This document shows, piece after piece, positions 39,301 through 47,971 of a DNA stretch of 64,000 nt (the first letter of the stretch is position 1; every line of letters begins with the position of its first letter). The stretch lies in the NCBI GenBank assembly GCA_020627965.1, contig JAHDFX010000003.1:1-64000 (forward strand), in the 5' to 3' direction. The translations under genes were made by a program, and so were the position numbers. This DNA comes from Saprospiraceae bacterium (GTDB lineage: Bacteria > Bacteroidota > Bacteroidia > Chitinophagales > Saprospiraceae). The notes under the pieces are model-generated. The model was not told where the DNA came from, made no database searches, and saw nothing but the letters and a program-made list of their open reading frames with translations.

Positions 39301-41625
39301 CTAACAGCAGCTTCTCCAGCAGATGCCAGTTGTGCAGCAGATGATGCAACAGCAACTGCAACAGGAACAGGCGGAACAGCTCCTTTGACTTACTTATGGA
39401 ATGATGGACAAACCACAGCAATGGCTACCGGCCTGGCTTCAGGTACATACACAGTAACTGTAACAGACGCTAATAACTGTACAGAAGTAGCTTCAGTGAC
39501 GGTAACGGATATTGCTGCACCTACAGTAGCAGCAGCTTCTCCTACAGATACGAGTTGTGCAGCAGATGATGCAACAGCGATAGCAACACCTACAGGTGGA
39601 GTAATGCCAATGACTTATCTATGGAGCGATGGACAAACTACAGCTACTGCTATTGATCTGTCTTCCGGCAATTATACAGTAACGATTACAGATGCCAATG
39701 GCTGTACAGCCAATGCTGCTGTAACGGTTAATGATCTGATTGGTCCAGCTATTGATAACATTTCGTCTACAGATGCGTCTTGTGGAGCTAATGATGGTAC
39801 TGCTACAGTAGTAGCCTCAGGTGGAACAGCTCCTTATACTTACTTATGGAGTGATGGACAAACTATGGCGACAGCAACAGGTTTGACTTCAGGAAACTAC
39901 GGTATCACAGTTACAGATGCTAATGGTTGTCCGGCAGTCAGTACAGCTAATGTGAGCGATTCTGGTGCACCTACAGTAGATAATACTTCATCTACCAATG
40001 CTTCTTGTGGAGGCGCTGATGGTACAGCTACAGTAGCAGCTTCAGGAGGTACGCCGCCATATACTTATTTATGGGATGATGCTGGCGCACAAACTGCTGC
40101 AACAGCAACAGGACTTGCTCCTGGAACTTATAATGTTACCGTAAATGACGGACTTGGTTGTTCTGCTTCATCATCTGTAATCGTAGCTGAAGATGCTTGC
40201 GTATTCGTTGATGTAATGAATGACTTTAGTGCTAATGATCCTTGTGCTTGTAATAACGATCAATCTGCCAATGGTGCAGGAGATGGTACTTTCTCAGAAA
40301 CAGTTACAGTTACAGGCCCTCCAGGGTTGATCGTTCAGGCTAGTGTAGCTTCATCTGGAATGGATATTCCTGCTCCGGCAGCATTTACAGAGGTAGCTCC
40401 AGGTCGTTATGTGTTAACTTTTAATCATGTAGATAGATTGGGGTATCAGGTATTTGTTGAATTTTCTTCTGATGGAGGAAACACATTTGATAATGCATTG
40501 AACGCAGCTGGTAATCAATTAACTATTAGTAACGTTTGTGCTTATCCGGTGATAGCATTTACGACTGCTTTGCCAAATCAACTTTGTGCAGATGATGCAG
40601 CTATTAACCTAATACTTGTTGAAACATCAACTGATGTTACATTTTCACCATTAACGACAACAGTGACTGTAGATGGAGGTGGTGCAGCGGCTACACCTTT
40701 CTTGTTTAGTCCGGCAGTAGTAGGTGCTGGAGCTCATACGGTGACTGCTACATACGATTATAGTGTAGGAACAGGTATGGGCGGAACACTAGCTAATCCG
40801 GCCATTCCAATCAATGCTTGTCCAGTCTCTTTTACTCAGAATGTTACAATTAACGCATTGCCAACAGCAACGGCAGCTTGTTCTGAAAATGGATTGATTA
40901 GCTTGTCGAATATTGTTGCGCCATCGGGCGATTTAAACGATTTGACTTACTCTATTGATGGTACAAATTTTGGAACTTCTTCTGACTTTACAGTAACTGC
41001 TGATGGTATGTATATTGTAACGATCCTGGATAATACGACGGGTTGTACAGCAGAAGTGACAGCAGATTGTCTGCTTCCACTTGATCTGATAGCCTTTACA
41101 GGAACTGTTGAAAGTCAAGGTAATTACCTGAAGTGGACGACACTAACGGAAGAAAATTCGGATGCATTTATCGTAGAATATAGTACTGATGCATTGGCAT
41201 TTACGGAAGTAGGAAGAGTAGAAGCAGCAGGTAATTCTACCAATGCATTGAACTATAACTTCCTCGACGAAAATACCACATTTGGTATTCATTATTATCG
41301 TTTGCAAATGTTGGATCTGGATGGTAGCTTCGAGTATTCTGAGATTATTACACTGGAAAGACGCCCTGATTCTGACGTAATTACTTTCTTCCCGAATCCG
41401 GTAGAAGATAAAGCTACAGTCATTATTAGCGCACCAGCTAATGATAATGATGCTAAGATGATTATTGCAGATGTACTTGGACGTACAGTATTGGAGTTCG
41501 ACGTCTCAGTGTTGAATGGAGATAATACATTTGAAATTGATCTGGATAAATTAAGCAGTGGTATGTATGTGATTTACTTTGATAGTAGAAACAAACGTAA
41601 CATGCTGAAATTTATTAAGAAATAA
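33364..41625 (+). CDS. Giant T9SS-secreted protein: cytochrome-c-like domain, PPC-like domains, 12 SprB repeats, type A sorting domain
   Basis: A 2,753-residue paralogue of the first giant protein. Signal peptide MRIRYVLLTLLCVTYFGLNMSAQ. The cytochrome-like N-terminus has C-x4-CH (CNQATCHGG, 33496-33516) and a later Met (GLSMNTFTGG). Then come three pre-peptidase-C-like beta-sandwich domains (PPANDECANAQPL, PPANDECANAEIL and a first one beginning TPDSFCGAIPL), further Cys-rich segments including a GLQGATCGFGG calcium-loop-like section, twelve SprB repeats (37504-40200) and the 474-residue shared C-terminal part ending in a T9SS type A domain (TFFPNPVEDKA ... LSSGMYVIYFD ... MLKFIKK). Expected to be exported through T9SS and anchored at the surface. 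Good terminator downstream. Confidence 0.92.
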   Translation: MRIRYVLLTLLCVTYFGLNMSAQSCPDGVSYQWSDMLTLFNDNGCNQATCHGGTPGSGGLNLTTYANFSTGGNKCGTEIQTGNTLTNIIDVGTQACAGGTIGLSMNTFTGGTVDAAELADIQAWVDAGVPEFCPPALTPDSFCGAIPLTVDAAFCDGTTTNGDNTGATTETGEPVLSCGFGGDGIQNTVWFSFVAPASGVVTVSTDFAGGTNLDTQISVYEYTGAACPNPDLTLLAEVGCIDDGGTVAPYLSLLSNLNVTPGQTYYVQVDGYAATAGTFCLEVTGGAAPCDAAPAYVDVDALATSATPILYCGSDTNIGLGANDDPAMIYIAFAPTGGGTYDVTTTDGQLYTSTNPVTLQGTTLLGLPNLNIAYIGITQAEIDASGGTTTLTFNEGAVTCDVDLVIDWSTVTNSNDIEQICPPPACDLIGNVSATTTCVSTTEFEVSVTIDVAATGTGFDITNDQNAETLTVAGAGTYTFTGSFTQGTTVNVTVTQTAPVVAGCADTVVATEADCSCFNNPPANDECANAQPLTINTDGTCTVVNTTNTDNSCATDSSPISGAPDASCTDADPAPLDIWFSVVAPADGAFDVTLNVVPGVSSIIELYDNCAGPPVAGQLCDNLQVTSFTGLVGGQTYFLRLWDFGSNDFGVHEICVSSCDAPPANDECANAEILTPGSSCVPVTGTVACATDSGVPACTDAATAVPDDDVWYQFAATTDNPFIQVTGSAGFDAVLEVFDACAGTSLACADATAGGGVEAIDGGTVAGITTGNTYLIRVYDFGTGAPATQTFDICVTETVGCDGSTCSNPSCSINTTALNDLPTVYADLAANSFTPATSGGSVTVCAPFVYTGTSGEATITTAPIFGEVGDADAITECTSMETSIEVFGEGGVPGIIDCGTPISTTGDLTGLTNGNTYHVCVTYDIQDDLTAGDGTVEGTCTLTEIGLAVTPTECFADAGTYATSATSGDVVCFGETVTFTTNGDWANPSGSAAGDQAAPAGIIWGIWSADPMGAYPIGDPTFLGVYGSDPTNANGISDFTNNAGGGSVWIAPIASTDEANLIVGSADCFEVGTATELILLDDLSVELGTFGCNAGSTGYDAMLTNFAGGLPGFDGGATSYTITADAGTLSSTTAAPGGSVDITDIPPATAVNITITDNQGCSQAFTLTTPTLPTPTLTIGTDYCSTDADDATVTYGPVPTDFGTIVITMLGDLYVDTETSIDVLDNAGNIVANFPVGTFAASVATVVSATVDVSAGPFSIVVDDLYGDGLQGATCGFGGTDGTITVDDGQGTNLLATFSDTGDGACGGAGSANTYLVGTPAIDFSTTGTLSSTGGGLTDNGDGTATFSPSTAGVGTYDVTYTFTDANGCTGTTTTTVTVGVSIDNVTSTTETCGDINGTATATVTTGTAPYTYAWNNGQTGATAIGLAAGSYTLTVTDANGCTATGSAVVVNIAGPTLSTSSTDASCGATDGSATVTPAGGTMPYTYLWVDGQTTATATGLGAGNYGVTVTDANGCTETATASVVDLAAPTLAATSPADASCTANDATATATPTGGTAPYSYVWSDGQTMATATGLASGTYTVTVTDGNGCSAVASVAVTDIAAPTLAATSPADASCAAGDATATATPTGGMMPMTYLWSNGQTAATATGLTSGMYTVTVTDGNGCTANAAVMVTDLIGPSIDNTSSTDASCGATDGSATVTASGGTAPYTYAWTGGQTAATATGLGAGNYDVTVTDANGCTATSTASVVDLAAPTLAATSPADASCAANDATATATPTGGTAPYTYVWSDNQTAATATGLASGTYTVTVTDDNGCSAVASVAVTDIVAPTLAAASPTDASCTAGDATATATPTGGMMPMTYLWSDGQTAATATGLTSGTYTVTVTDANGCTANASVAVTDIANPSVNASSTIETCGDANGTVTATPTGVAPFSYAWSSGQSTATVTGLSVGSYTVTVTDANGCQAIASAGIANIAGPSLTAASPADASCAADDATATATGTGGTAPLTYLWNDGQTTAMATGLASGTYTVTVTDANNCTEVASVTVTDIAAPTVAAASPTDTSCAADDATAIATPTGGVMPMTYLWSDGQTTATAIDLSSGNYTVTITDANGCTANAAVTVNDLIGPAIDNISSTDASCGANDGTATVVASGGTAPYTYLWSDGQTMATATGLTSGNYGITVTDANGCPAVSTANVSDSGAPTVDNTSSTNASCGGADGTATVAASGGTPPYTYLWDDAGAQTAATATGLAPGTYNVTVNDGLGCSASSSVIVAEDACVFVDVMNDFSANDPCACNNDQSANGAGDGTFSETVTVTGPPGLIVQASVASSGMDIPAPAAFTEVAPGRYVLTFNHVDRLGYQVFVEFSSDGGNTFDNALNAAGNQLTISNVCAYPVIAFTTALPNQLCADDAAINLILVETSTDVTFSPLTTTVTVDGGGAAATPFLFSPAVVGAGAHTVTATYDYSVGTGMGGTLANPAIPINACPVSFTQNVTINALPTATAACSENGLISLSNIVAPSGDLNDLTYSIDGTNFGTSSDFTVTADGMYIVTILDNTTGCTAEVTADCLLPLDLIAFTGTVESQGNYLKWTTLTEENSDAFIVEYSTDALAFTEVGRVEAAGNSTNALNYNFLDENTTFGIHYYRLQMLDLDGSFEYSEIITLERRPDSDVITFFPNPVEDKATVIISAPANDNDAKMIIADVLGRTVLEFDVSVLNGDNTFEIDLDKLSSGMYVIYFDSRNKRNMLKFIKK
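37504..40200 (+). repeat. Twelve SprB repeats with a 675-bp higher-order duplication
   Basis: Repeats of 73-77 residues. Repeats 2-4 (about 37735-38409) and 5-7 (about 38410-39084) are near-identical copies offset by exactly 675 bp: for example CCAACATTAG at 37951 and its counterpart at 38626. Recent unequal exchange within the array is the simplest explanation. Confidence 0.85.
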
Positions 41626-41674
41626 TTTGCATGTAGAAAGGATTTGAAATTCAAACAACTTTCTTAATATAGAT

Positions 41675-41710
41675 AAAAGGGGCTTGCAATTGTAGGCCCC
41701 TTTTCTTTTT
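41675..41710 (+). terminator. Intrinsic terminator after the second giant gene
   Basis: AAAAGGGGC (41675-41683) pairs with GCCCCTTTT (41696-41704), extended inward by weaker pairs, then CTTTTT. Confidence 0.9.
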
Positions 41711-41773
41711 GATAACTGATTAAGATTATACACACGACACCATTGCAGAGACACTCAATTCTAATCAATTGCT

Positions 41774-41781
41774 TAAATTTG
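41774..41781 (+). promoter_or_regulatory. Promoter -7 element very close to the start codon
   Basis: TAAATTTG fits TAnnTTTG exactly but ends only 4 bp before ATG 41786, so transcription would begin at or next to the start codon. No good -33 element. Confidence 0.4.
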
Positions 41782-41785
41782 TCAG

Positions 41786-43153
41786 ATGAATGTACTTAGA
41801 TTACCAGCGATGTTAATGTTATGCTTACTAACTATACAAGCATGTAAAAAAGGGGATGATACAGAAGTGCCTGATCCAAATCCTTGTGAGCAAATCGTTG
41901 CTATCGACAGCCTTATTGCGGAAGAATATGCGAATAATGTATTGCGTTATACCATGTCTTTTCAGACTTCCGAAGTAGTTGATGCCTATATTAATTATTG
42001 GCCAATAAGTGAAACGATTAAAAAAAGATCGGTTACTTCCGCTGGCACAACAAATCATAGCATACGCCTCATTAATATGACAGCTGAAACAGCGTATAAT
42101 TATGAAATTATCAGTATGCTGAATGGATGCTCTTATGTAAGTGATATTTACTCTTTTAATACAGGAGCCTTGCCGGAATCACTGCCCGACCTGATTTTGA
42201 ATAATACCTCACTTGATTTTGAAGGCTATATAATGGTGGGAACATATCTTCCCGGAGTTGTTTTTGCATTGAATGATAATGCTGAATACGTTTGGTATGA
42301 ATTTCATAACTCTACAGTTTTAGTAAGCACAATAACACCCAATCAATCTGTCGTCAATTTACTTGGAGCTCAGGATTATATTGAACAAAATTTTTATGGT
42401 GATACAATTCGTAGTTACGAATATCTGGAGGATTATAATGATATTTTGCATCATGAAATATTTATCAATGATAATAATGAAACATTGTCATTAATTAAAG
42501 ATGTCCGCCTATATGATCTAACGACTGTAGGAGGGGGAAACAGTGAAAATGTAAGTTCAGATGGTATTATTATTTTTAATAAAGATGGAACAGAGCGTTG
42601 GCGGTGGAGCCTTTTTGACGTTGCCAATCCTCTTGATGACCCTTTTATAGCTAGTACAGCAAATGACTGGTCGCATGGTAACGCATTGAGCTATGATAAA
42701 GACGGTAATTTTTTGATTTCACTTCGCAATTTCAACCAGATATGGAAAATAAATAGCACAGATGGTAGTTTGATGTGGAAGCTAGGACAAAATGGCGATT
42801 TTCAAATGGATGTCGATGATTACTTTTTACAACAACATGCCGTTCATCTGACACCTGATGGAGATATGATGTTATACGACAATGGGGATGGCAATAATCC
42901 AAGAAGTCGTGCGCTTGTTTTTGAGATTGATGAAACGAATATGACAGCCTCTACAAAATTGAAAATACAATTACCGGCAGATTACTATTCTGCCCGGCAA
43001 AGCAATTGTAGTATGATAGATGATGACAAAGTTTTATTCGGAAATAGTCTTCAAAATGCAGTGATTATTACTGATCTAAATGGCAATTTTTTATGGGATA
43101 TAGAAACATCGGGAACAACTTTTTACAGGGCTTATTATCTTGAAGAATTTTAA
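41786..43153 (+). CDS. Arylsulfotransferase-family (ASST-like) lipoprotein
   Basis: A 455-residue lipoprotein (lipobox IQAC, Cys at about 20). Residues 30-130 form a small Fn3-like domain; residues 140-455 look like the six-bladed propeller of the arylsulfotransferase family: LHHEIFIND (about 225), DGTERWRWSLFD, DWSHGNALSYDKDGNFLISLRNFNQIWKI (about 294-323), QQHAVHLTPDGDMMLYDNGD (about 351-370) and LFGNSLQNAVIITDLNGNFLWDIE. The conserved His residues in these motifs are the ones expected near the active site. Real members transfer sulfate between phenolic compounds in the periplasm; many Bacteroidota homologues are untested, so activity is inference. Its stop overlaps the convergent gene stop by 4 bp. 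Confidence 0.8.
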   Translation: MNVLRLPAMLMLCLLTIQACKKGDDTEVPDPNPCEQIVAIDSLIAEEYANNVLRYTMSFQTSEVVDAYINYWPISETIKKRSVTSAGTTNHSIRLINMTAETAYNYEIISMLNGCSYVSDIYSFNTGALPESLPDLILNNTSLDFEGYIMVGTYLPGVVFALNDNAEYVWYEFHNSTVLVSTITPNQSVVNLLGAQDYIEQNFYGDTIRSYEYLEDYNDILHHEIFINDNNETLSLIKDVRLYDLTTVGGGNSENVSSDGIIIFNKDGTERWRWSLFDVANPLDDPFIASTANDWSHGNALSYDKDGNFLISLRNFNQIWKINSTDGSLMWKLGQNGDFQMDVDDYFLQQHAVHLTPDGDMMLYDNGDGNNPRSRALVFEIDETNMTASTKLKIQLPADYYSARQSNCSMIDDDKVLFGNSLQNAVIITDLNGNFLWDIETSGTTFYRAYYLEEF

Positions 43154-43719
43154 TTAAAATGAAATTGAATATTCAAAGCATATTCAAACTCATCGAATAA
43201 CTGCATGCCCCAAAAATCTAGTTGCTGAGTAGTAGAGAAGTCCTCTTTCTTTAAAAAGTAAGCATCCAGATAATCATCATCTTTCAGGGCTGATTGCATT
43301 TGTAATTTATTGATAAAAGGTAGTTTCTCCCAAACTATATGTTGACGGGTCAATTGTTCTAAAGTGTTTTCATCTCGCTCAGTATCTTGCTCTATTAACA
43401 CAGCCAATAAAGCATCAGTAGCACGAGGAATATCTATGGTATCATTAATATAGAACATGTCCTTTTCTTCGCTAAACGGGATGTATTTACTCTGCCATTG
43501 ATCCAGAATAGTAAAGTTCTTATCCAGAAAATAAACAAGTAGTAAAGTCTCGTCATCAATTGTACCGAAGCCCATCATACTTTCGCTCAAATTATGACAC
43601 ATCAGGTTCTTTAAAACAATCAGTTTAGGAGCAGGAGGGGCAACCTCAGATATTGTTGGCTTAGGAGTTATACACTGGAAACACAACAATGCGAGCAGAA
43701 AAAAAAACAGCCATCTCAT
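43150..43719 (-). CDS. Lipoprotein of unknown function
   Basis: A 189-residue protein with a short lipoprotein signal (MRWLFFFLLALLCFQC, Cys at 16). The mature part has strands and helices with no recognisable motif (LKNLMCHNLSESMMGFG, LLVYFLDKNFTILDQW, TDALLAVLIEQD). The last gene of the minus-strand run, 44 bp after lnt, so it may be co-transcribed. It is convergent with the arylsulfotransferase-like gene with a 4-bp stop-codon overlap. Confidence 0.7.
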   Translation of the reverse strand: MRWLFFFLLALLCFQCITPKPTISEVAPPAPKLIVLKNLMCHNLSESMMGFGTIDDETLLLVYFLDKNFTILDQWQSKYIPFSEEKDMFYINDTIDIPRATDALLAVLIEQDTERDENTLEQLTRQHIVWEKLPFINKLQMQSALKDDDYLDAYFLKKEDFSTTQQLDFWGMQLFDEFEYALNIQFHFN

Positions 43720-43763
43720 ATTAGTATTGATATTGAAACTGCCATTGAAATTATAATTTTCTT

Positions 43764-45557
43764 TTATCGCTTCAAACTTCTAGCCAACATTTGTAAGAAT
43801 AGAAGTGCGGATAAAAACAAAGCTATCCGGGCTATCAAATCTCCATAACGTGTATAAAAGGTGATCTGGTTGTTCAAAGTGATCTGACCACGCTGAAAAC
43901 CCTGTTCTCCATACTTTGTCTGTTGCAATCTGTCGCCACGCTGATTGATGAAACCACAGGTGCCCATATTGGCAGAACGGGCTATACTGCGTCGTGTTTC
44001 TATTGCCCGTAAGGAAGCATAATGATTGTGCTGAATATGTCCGGCGGTATTGTCCCACCAACCATCATTCGTAACAATAAACATAGCATTTGCGCCGCCT
44101 TCACTAACATACTTCGAGGCATATCTGCCAAAAATAGATTCATAACAGATTACAGGAGCAATACCTACAGACTGGTCTAAATTGAAAAATGCCTGGCGTT
44201 TTTCCTGAGTTCCCAAACCAGACATACTGCCTCCAAGGGCATCTACAAGTGGTCTAAAGATAGTCAAATTGGCAAAAGGAGGGAATTCTGCACCAGGCAC
44301 CAGCTTACTTTTTAAATAAATCTGTACGCCCGGATTGTCTGCACTTAATTGTACGGCAGAATTATAGCTTTCATAAGTCGCTCCATCTCCCAGTTGGCGT
44401 GGAGCCTTAGCCTGTGAAGCGTCCTCAAATAGTCGATAAGAACTTAAACCAGTAATAAGATTCAGCTTCGGATACTCACTCAATAAAGCCCGAAAAGCAA
44501 TAATAGCCTGATTTTCTTCAAAAGGACGAATACCAGCATGAACGCGGGTGTCGTTATGCCAGATACGCCCAAAACTAGTTTCAGGGAAAACCAAATAATC
44601 GCTGTCCTGAGTCAATCCTTCCCTGGCAATACTGGTAAATTCCCTGATTTGACTAGCCTGAGGAACTGTAAATTTCTTATAGTGAGGCTCATAATTGGGC
44701 TGTACTACAACTACTTCTATCTGCCTGCCTGTTTCCGTATAAGTTGCATAACGAATGAGTGAGGCTATTATAGGCAAAAAGAAAACTGCTGCGATCAATA
44801 GGTCTCTAGAAAAACTGATGGTTTCTTTTTTTATGATTAATCGCTCTAATAAAAAGAAAATCAGCAGATTCAGCACCCATATCCAAAGCGAGCCACCAAA
44901 AGTACCTGTGATCTCGTACCATTGTATAATTTCAGGAAAACGGGCAAAGCTATTTCCCAGATTAAGCCAGGGCCAGGACATATCTTTCCAGTATAAATGA
45001 GTCAATTCAAATGTCATCCAATAAGCAGGAAGTGACCAATACCCCAATCTGTCCGATAATTTAGCTTTAGTTTGATGAAATACTATCCAGGGAATGGTCA
45101 TGAGGAGGGTGTTGGGAAGTAGCGCCATGACACCTGCCATAAAAAGTGTATTTGTCACCCAATAAGTCGTCAATACATTCCAAAGGAATAAGCCCCAGAA
45201 AGCATATTTAAAAACCATCCACTTGGATATTCCTTTTTGCGCTGCAATCATACGTTCTACAAAGAGCAAAGGCACAAAGCCAATAAACATCAATGGAAAT
45301 AGGGGAGAAGGTGTGAAACCGGCTGATAATAACACCCCACTTAGCAGGGAAAGCCCAAGCATCTGCCAGCCTTTTTCTTGTCTGTTGAACTGATAGGCAA
45401 ACAGCATCAAGATAAAACCCATCAAACCCAGATAGAAAAATAAGGGGCGGTGCCCCCATAATTCATCCATCTGGAAACGACTGTACATCTGCCAGCCCAT
45501 CAGAGTCGCTAATCCTCCAAAGGCGAGTAATAACGGGTATCTTATACTTGCTTTCAT
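43764..45557 (-). CDS. lnt: Apolipoprotein N-acyltransferase
   Basis: A 597-residue inner-membrane enzyme that adds the third acyl chain to lipoproteins. About eight hydrophobic segments occupy residues 5-270, then a periplasmic nitrilase-type domain: catalytic Glu in VFPETSFG (about 326), Lys in YLKSKLVPGAEFPPF (about 416) and Cys in APVICYESIFG (about 470), then a last membrane segment near 575. All triad residues are present. It serves the many lipoproteins in this window. Gap of 76 bp after metG. Confidence 0.95.
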   Translation of the reverse strand: MKASIRYPLLLAFGGLATLMGWQMYSRFQMDELWGHRPLFFYLGLMGFILMLFAYQFNRQEKGWQMLGLSLLSGVLLSAGFTPSPLFPLMFIGFVPLLFVERMIAAQKGISKWMVFKYAFWGLFLWNVLTTYWVTNTLFMAGVMALLPNTLLMTIPWIVFHQTKAKLSDRLGYWSLPAYWMTFELTHLYWKDMSWPWLNLGNSFARFPEIIQWYEITGTFGGSLWIWVLNLLIFFLLERLIIKKETISFSRDLLIAAVFFLPIIASLIRYATYTETGRQIEVVVVQPNYEPHYKKFTVPQASQIREFTSIAREGLTQDSDYLVFPETSFGRIWHNDTRVHAGIRPFEENQAIIAFRALLSEYPKLNLITGLSSYRLFEDASQAKAPRQLGDGATYESYNSAVQLSADNPGVQIYLKSKLVPGAEFPPFANLTIFRPLVDALGGSMSGLGTQEKRQAFFNLDQSVGIAPVICYESIFGRYASKYVSEGGANAMFIVTNDGWWDNTAGHIQHNHYASLRAIETRRSIARSANMGTCGFINQRGDRLQQTKYGEQGFQRGQITLNNQITFYTRYGDLIARIALFLSALLFLQMLARSLKR

Positions 45558-45633
45558 ATATAAAATTGAATGTCTAAATTACGCATTGATTCGTAATTAA
45601 TGAATTCGTATTTCGTAATTAACACATTCATAA

Positions 45634-47760
45634 TTATCGCACCGTAAAACCATTCCCAAACCCATCCTGCGGACTCACAAAAACCAATTCTCCCTGAGCA
45701 TTTTCAGCCATTAAAATCATGCCTTCCGACATGACACCACGCAGCTTTCTAGGAGCCAAATTTGCTAATAAAACGACTTGCTTACCAATAACTTCTTCAG
45801 CCTTATAAAACTCAGCAATACCAGAAACGACGGTTCTCTGCTCAAAACCAAGATCAACTTTTAGCTTAAGCAATTTCTTGGCTTTAGGCATTTTTTCGGC
45901 TTCCAGAATGGTGCCTGTACGCAAATCCAGCTTGGTAAAATCATCAAATGTGATCTCGTCTTTCAATGGCTCGTAACTAACCTTCTGCACCTTGCTTGCT
46001 TCCAGTTTATCAATTTGCTGTTGGATAACATCATCAGGAATACGGGTAAATAAATGCTCAGGCTTATTAATGCTGCTGCCTTTCGGCAAAACGGCTTTAC
46101 CAGCCTTCAAGTCATCCAGCAAATGTTCTAAATCTCCATTTTCAAGGGCAGATAAATTTAACAAGTCTCTTAATTTAGCTGATATGAATGGCAAAAATGG
46201 CTGACTCACCACACTCAAAGCTCCAACAATCTGCAATGCCAGATTCATCACGACTTTCACAGTCTCAGGATCGGTTTTTACCAATTTCCAGGGCTCATTG
46301 AATTGTAGGAATTGATTACCCATACTGGCTATTTCTATCAATGCTTTCAAGCCTCCACGAAAATCATAAGCCTCTACGAGTTTACCCAACTCTTCCAGTC
46401 TATGGTGTAATCTATTCAATTCTTCCTGATAGCTTGAAGTAGAGCCTTCTTCTTCTGAGCCGGCAATTGATAAACTGGCATCAAAATCAGGTACAACACC
46501 TTCATAGTACTTATTGGTTAGTACCAGCACACGATTGATAAAATTGGCAAACTTACCGACAAGGTCAGTATTGTTCAACTCCTGAAAATTGCCCCAGGTA
46601 AACTCACTGTCCTTGAGTTCAGGCATATTTTTAATCAGTACATAACGCAATACATCCACATGATTGACAATGCTGTCTTTACAATCTTCCAGGTATTCAT
46701 GCCCCCAAACAGCCCAGTTTCGGGAAGTTGAGATTTTATCGCCTTCCAGATTCATAAACTGATTGGCAGGCACATTATCCGGCAATACATAGCCACCCGC
46801 CGCCTTAAGAATAGCCGGGAAAATAATGCAATGGAAAACGATATTATCTTTGCCAATGAAGTGAACAAGTTTACTGTCTTTATCTTTCCAGTAAGGCTCC
46901 CAGTCCTTATTATTATCCAATGCCCACTGCTTCGTAGCAGAGATATAACCAATAGGTGCATCCAGCCAAACGTAAAGTTTTTTGCCTTCTGATCCGGGAA
47001 TATCCTGCGGTACATCTACGCCCCATTCCAAATCACGCGTCATAGCACGAGGCTGAAGATCACCCACCCAGGAACGACATTGCCCCAATACATGGTTTTT
47101 CCATTCCTTCGGGTCATGATGTTGTTTACCGTCCAATTGCCCGGTATTGATCCATTCTCCCAGCCAGTCAGCATGTTTGTCCAGCGATAAATACCAGTGT
47201 GTGGTCTCTTTGAGTACAGGTGTATTACCACTTAGTGTGGAAACAGGATTAATAAGTTCGGTCGGGCTCAAAGCAGAACCACAATTCTCACATTGGTCGC
47301 CATAAGCGGCATCATAACTACATTTCGGACAGGTTCCTTTGATATAACGGTCTGCCAGAAACTGATTTTGCGATTCATCATAATATTGCTCATTCGTCTT
47401 TTGTGTAAACTCGCCTTTTTTTAGCAAATTCGTGAAAAACTCCTGTGCCGTTTCATGGTGAATAGGCTCGCTGGTACGGTGATAAATATCAAAAGAAACC
47501 CCTAAATCCTCAAAAGTCTGCTTGATTTGAGCATTATAGCGATCTACAATTTCTTTGGGTTTTACCCCGTCTTTTTTTGCCCTGATTGTAATAGCTGCCC
47601 CATGTTCATCGGAACCACAGATGTATATTACATCCTTGCCCATCAAACGCAGGTAACGGACGTATATGTCAGAAGAAAGATAAGCACCGGCAAGATGCCC
47701 AATGTGTAATGGACCGTTGGCATAAGGTAGCGCAGCGGTAACTGTATATCGTTTTGTCAT
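45634..47760 (-). CDS. metG: Methionyl-tRNA synthetase with C-terminal tRNA-binding domain
   Basis: A 708-residue class I synthetase. HIGH motif at 19-22 (PYANGPLHIGH), zinc knuckle CPKCSYDAAYGDQCENCG (about 143-160), KMSKS replaced by KISTS (about 340), anticodon-binding helices, and a C-terminal EMAP/Trbp111 domain (DFTKLDLRTGTILEAEKMPKA, then LAPRKLRGVMSEGM) from about 600. The full-length domain order is that of bacterial MetRS of the E. coli size class. A TATATTTG promoter lies 25-32 bp upstream, so it can be expressed apart from the genes above it. Confidence 0.98.
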   Translation of the reverse strand: MTKRYTVTAALPYANGPLHIGHLAGAYLSSDIYVRYLRLMGKDVIYICGSDEHGAAITIRAKKDGVKPKEIVDRYNAQIKQTFEDLGVSFDIYHRTSEPIHHETAQEFFTNLLKKGEFTQKTNEQYYDESQNQFLADRYIKGTCPKCSYDAAYGDQCENCGSALSPTELINPVSTLSGNTPVLKETTHWYLSLDKHADWLGEWINTGQLDGKQHHDPKEWKNHVLGQCRSWVGDLQPRAMTRDLEWGVDVPQDIPGSEGKKLYVWLDAPIGYISATKQWALDNNKDWEPYWKDKDSKLVHFIGKDNIVFHCIIFPAILKAAGGYVLPDNVPANQFMNLEGDKISTSRNWAVWGHEYLEDCKDSIVNHVDVLRYVLIKNMPELKDSEFTWGNFQELNNTDLVGKFANFINRVLVLTNKYYEGVVPDFDASLSIAGSEEEGSTSSYQEELNRLHHRLEELGKLVEAYDFRGGLKALIEIASMGNQFLQFNEPWKLVKTDPETVKVVMNLALQIVGALSVVSQPFLPFISAKLRDLLNLSALENGDLEHLLDDLKAGKAVLPKGSSINKPEHLFTRIPDDVIQQQIDKLEASKVQKVSYEPLKDEITFDDFTKLDLRTGTILEAEKMPKAKKLLKLKVDLGFEQRTVVSGIAEFYKAEEVIGKQVVLLANLAPRKLRGVMSEGMILMAENAQGELVFVSPQDGFGNGFTVR

Positions 47761-47784
47761 GTTTTCTTTTTATAAATAGGAGTG

Positions 47785-47819
47785 CAAATATAAAAATAGA
47801 TAAGGTGGAAAATTGCAAA
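47785..47819 (-). promoter_or_regulatory. Promoter of metG
   Basis: Minus strand: TATATTTG at 47785-47792 fits TAnnTTTG and TTTG at 47816-47819 sits at about -33 to -35. Transcription would start near 47779, with a leader of roughly 20 nt. Confidence 0.6.
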
Positions 47820-47971
47820 AAGGCAATTTCAAATTCCAAAAGGGAAAAAATAGATATAGGAAGACTGTTATGCACCACAAGGGCGCATAGTAGGAGAGGT
47901 AGAAATGATATGTTGAGAATGAGTATTCATACCCTCCATAACGAATACTTTGCAGGAATAGTTCATATTGC

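Noticed and set aside
45581-45633. TTCGTAATTAA-type repeats before lnt, and similar TGATTCGTT repeats at 48551-48612
   Set aside because: Short AT-rich word repeats without inverted structure or clear unit; no function can be supported.
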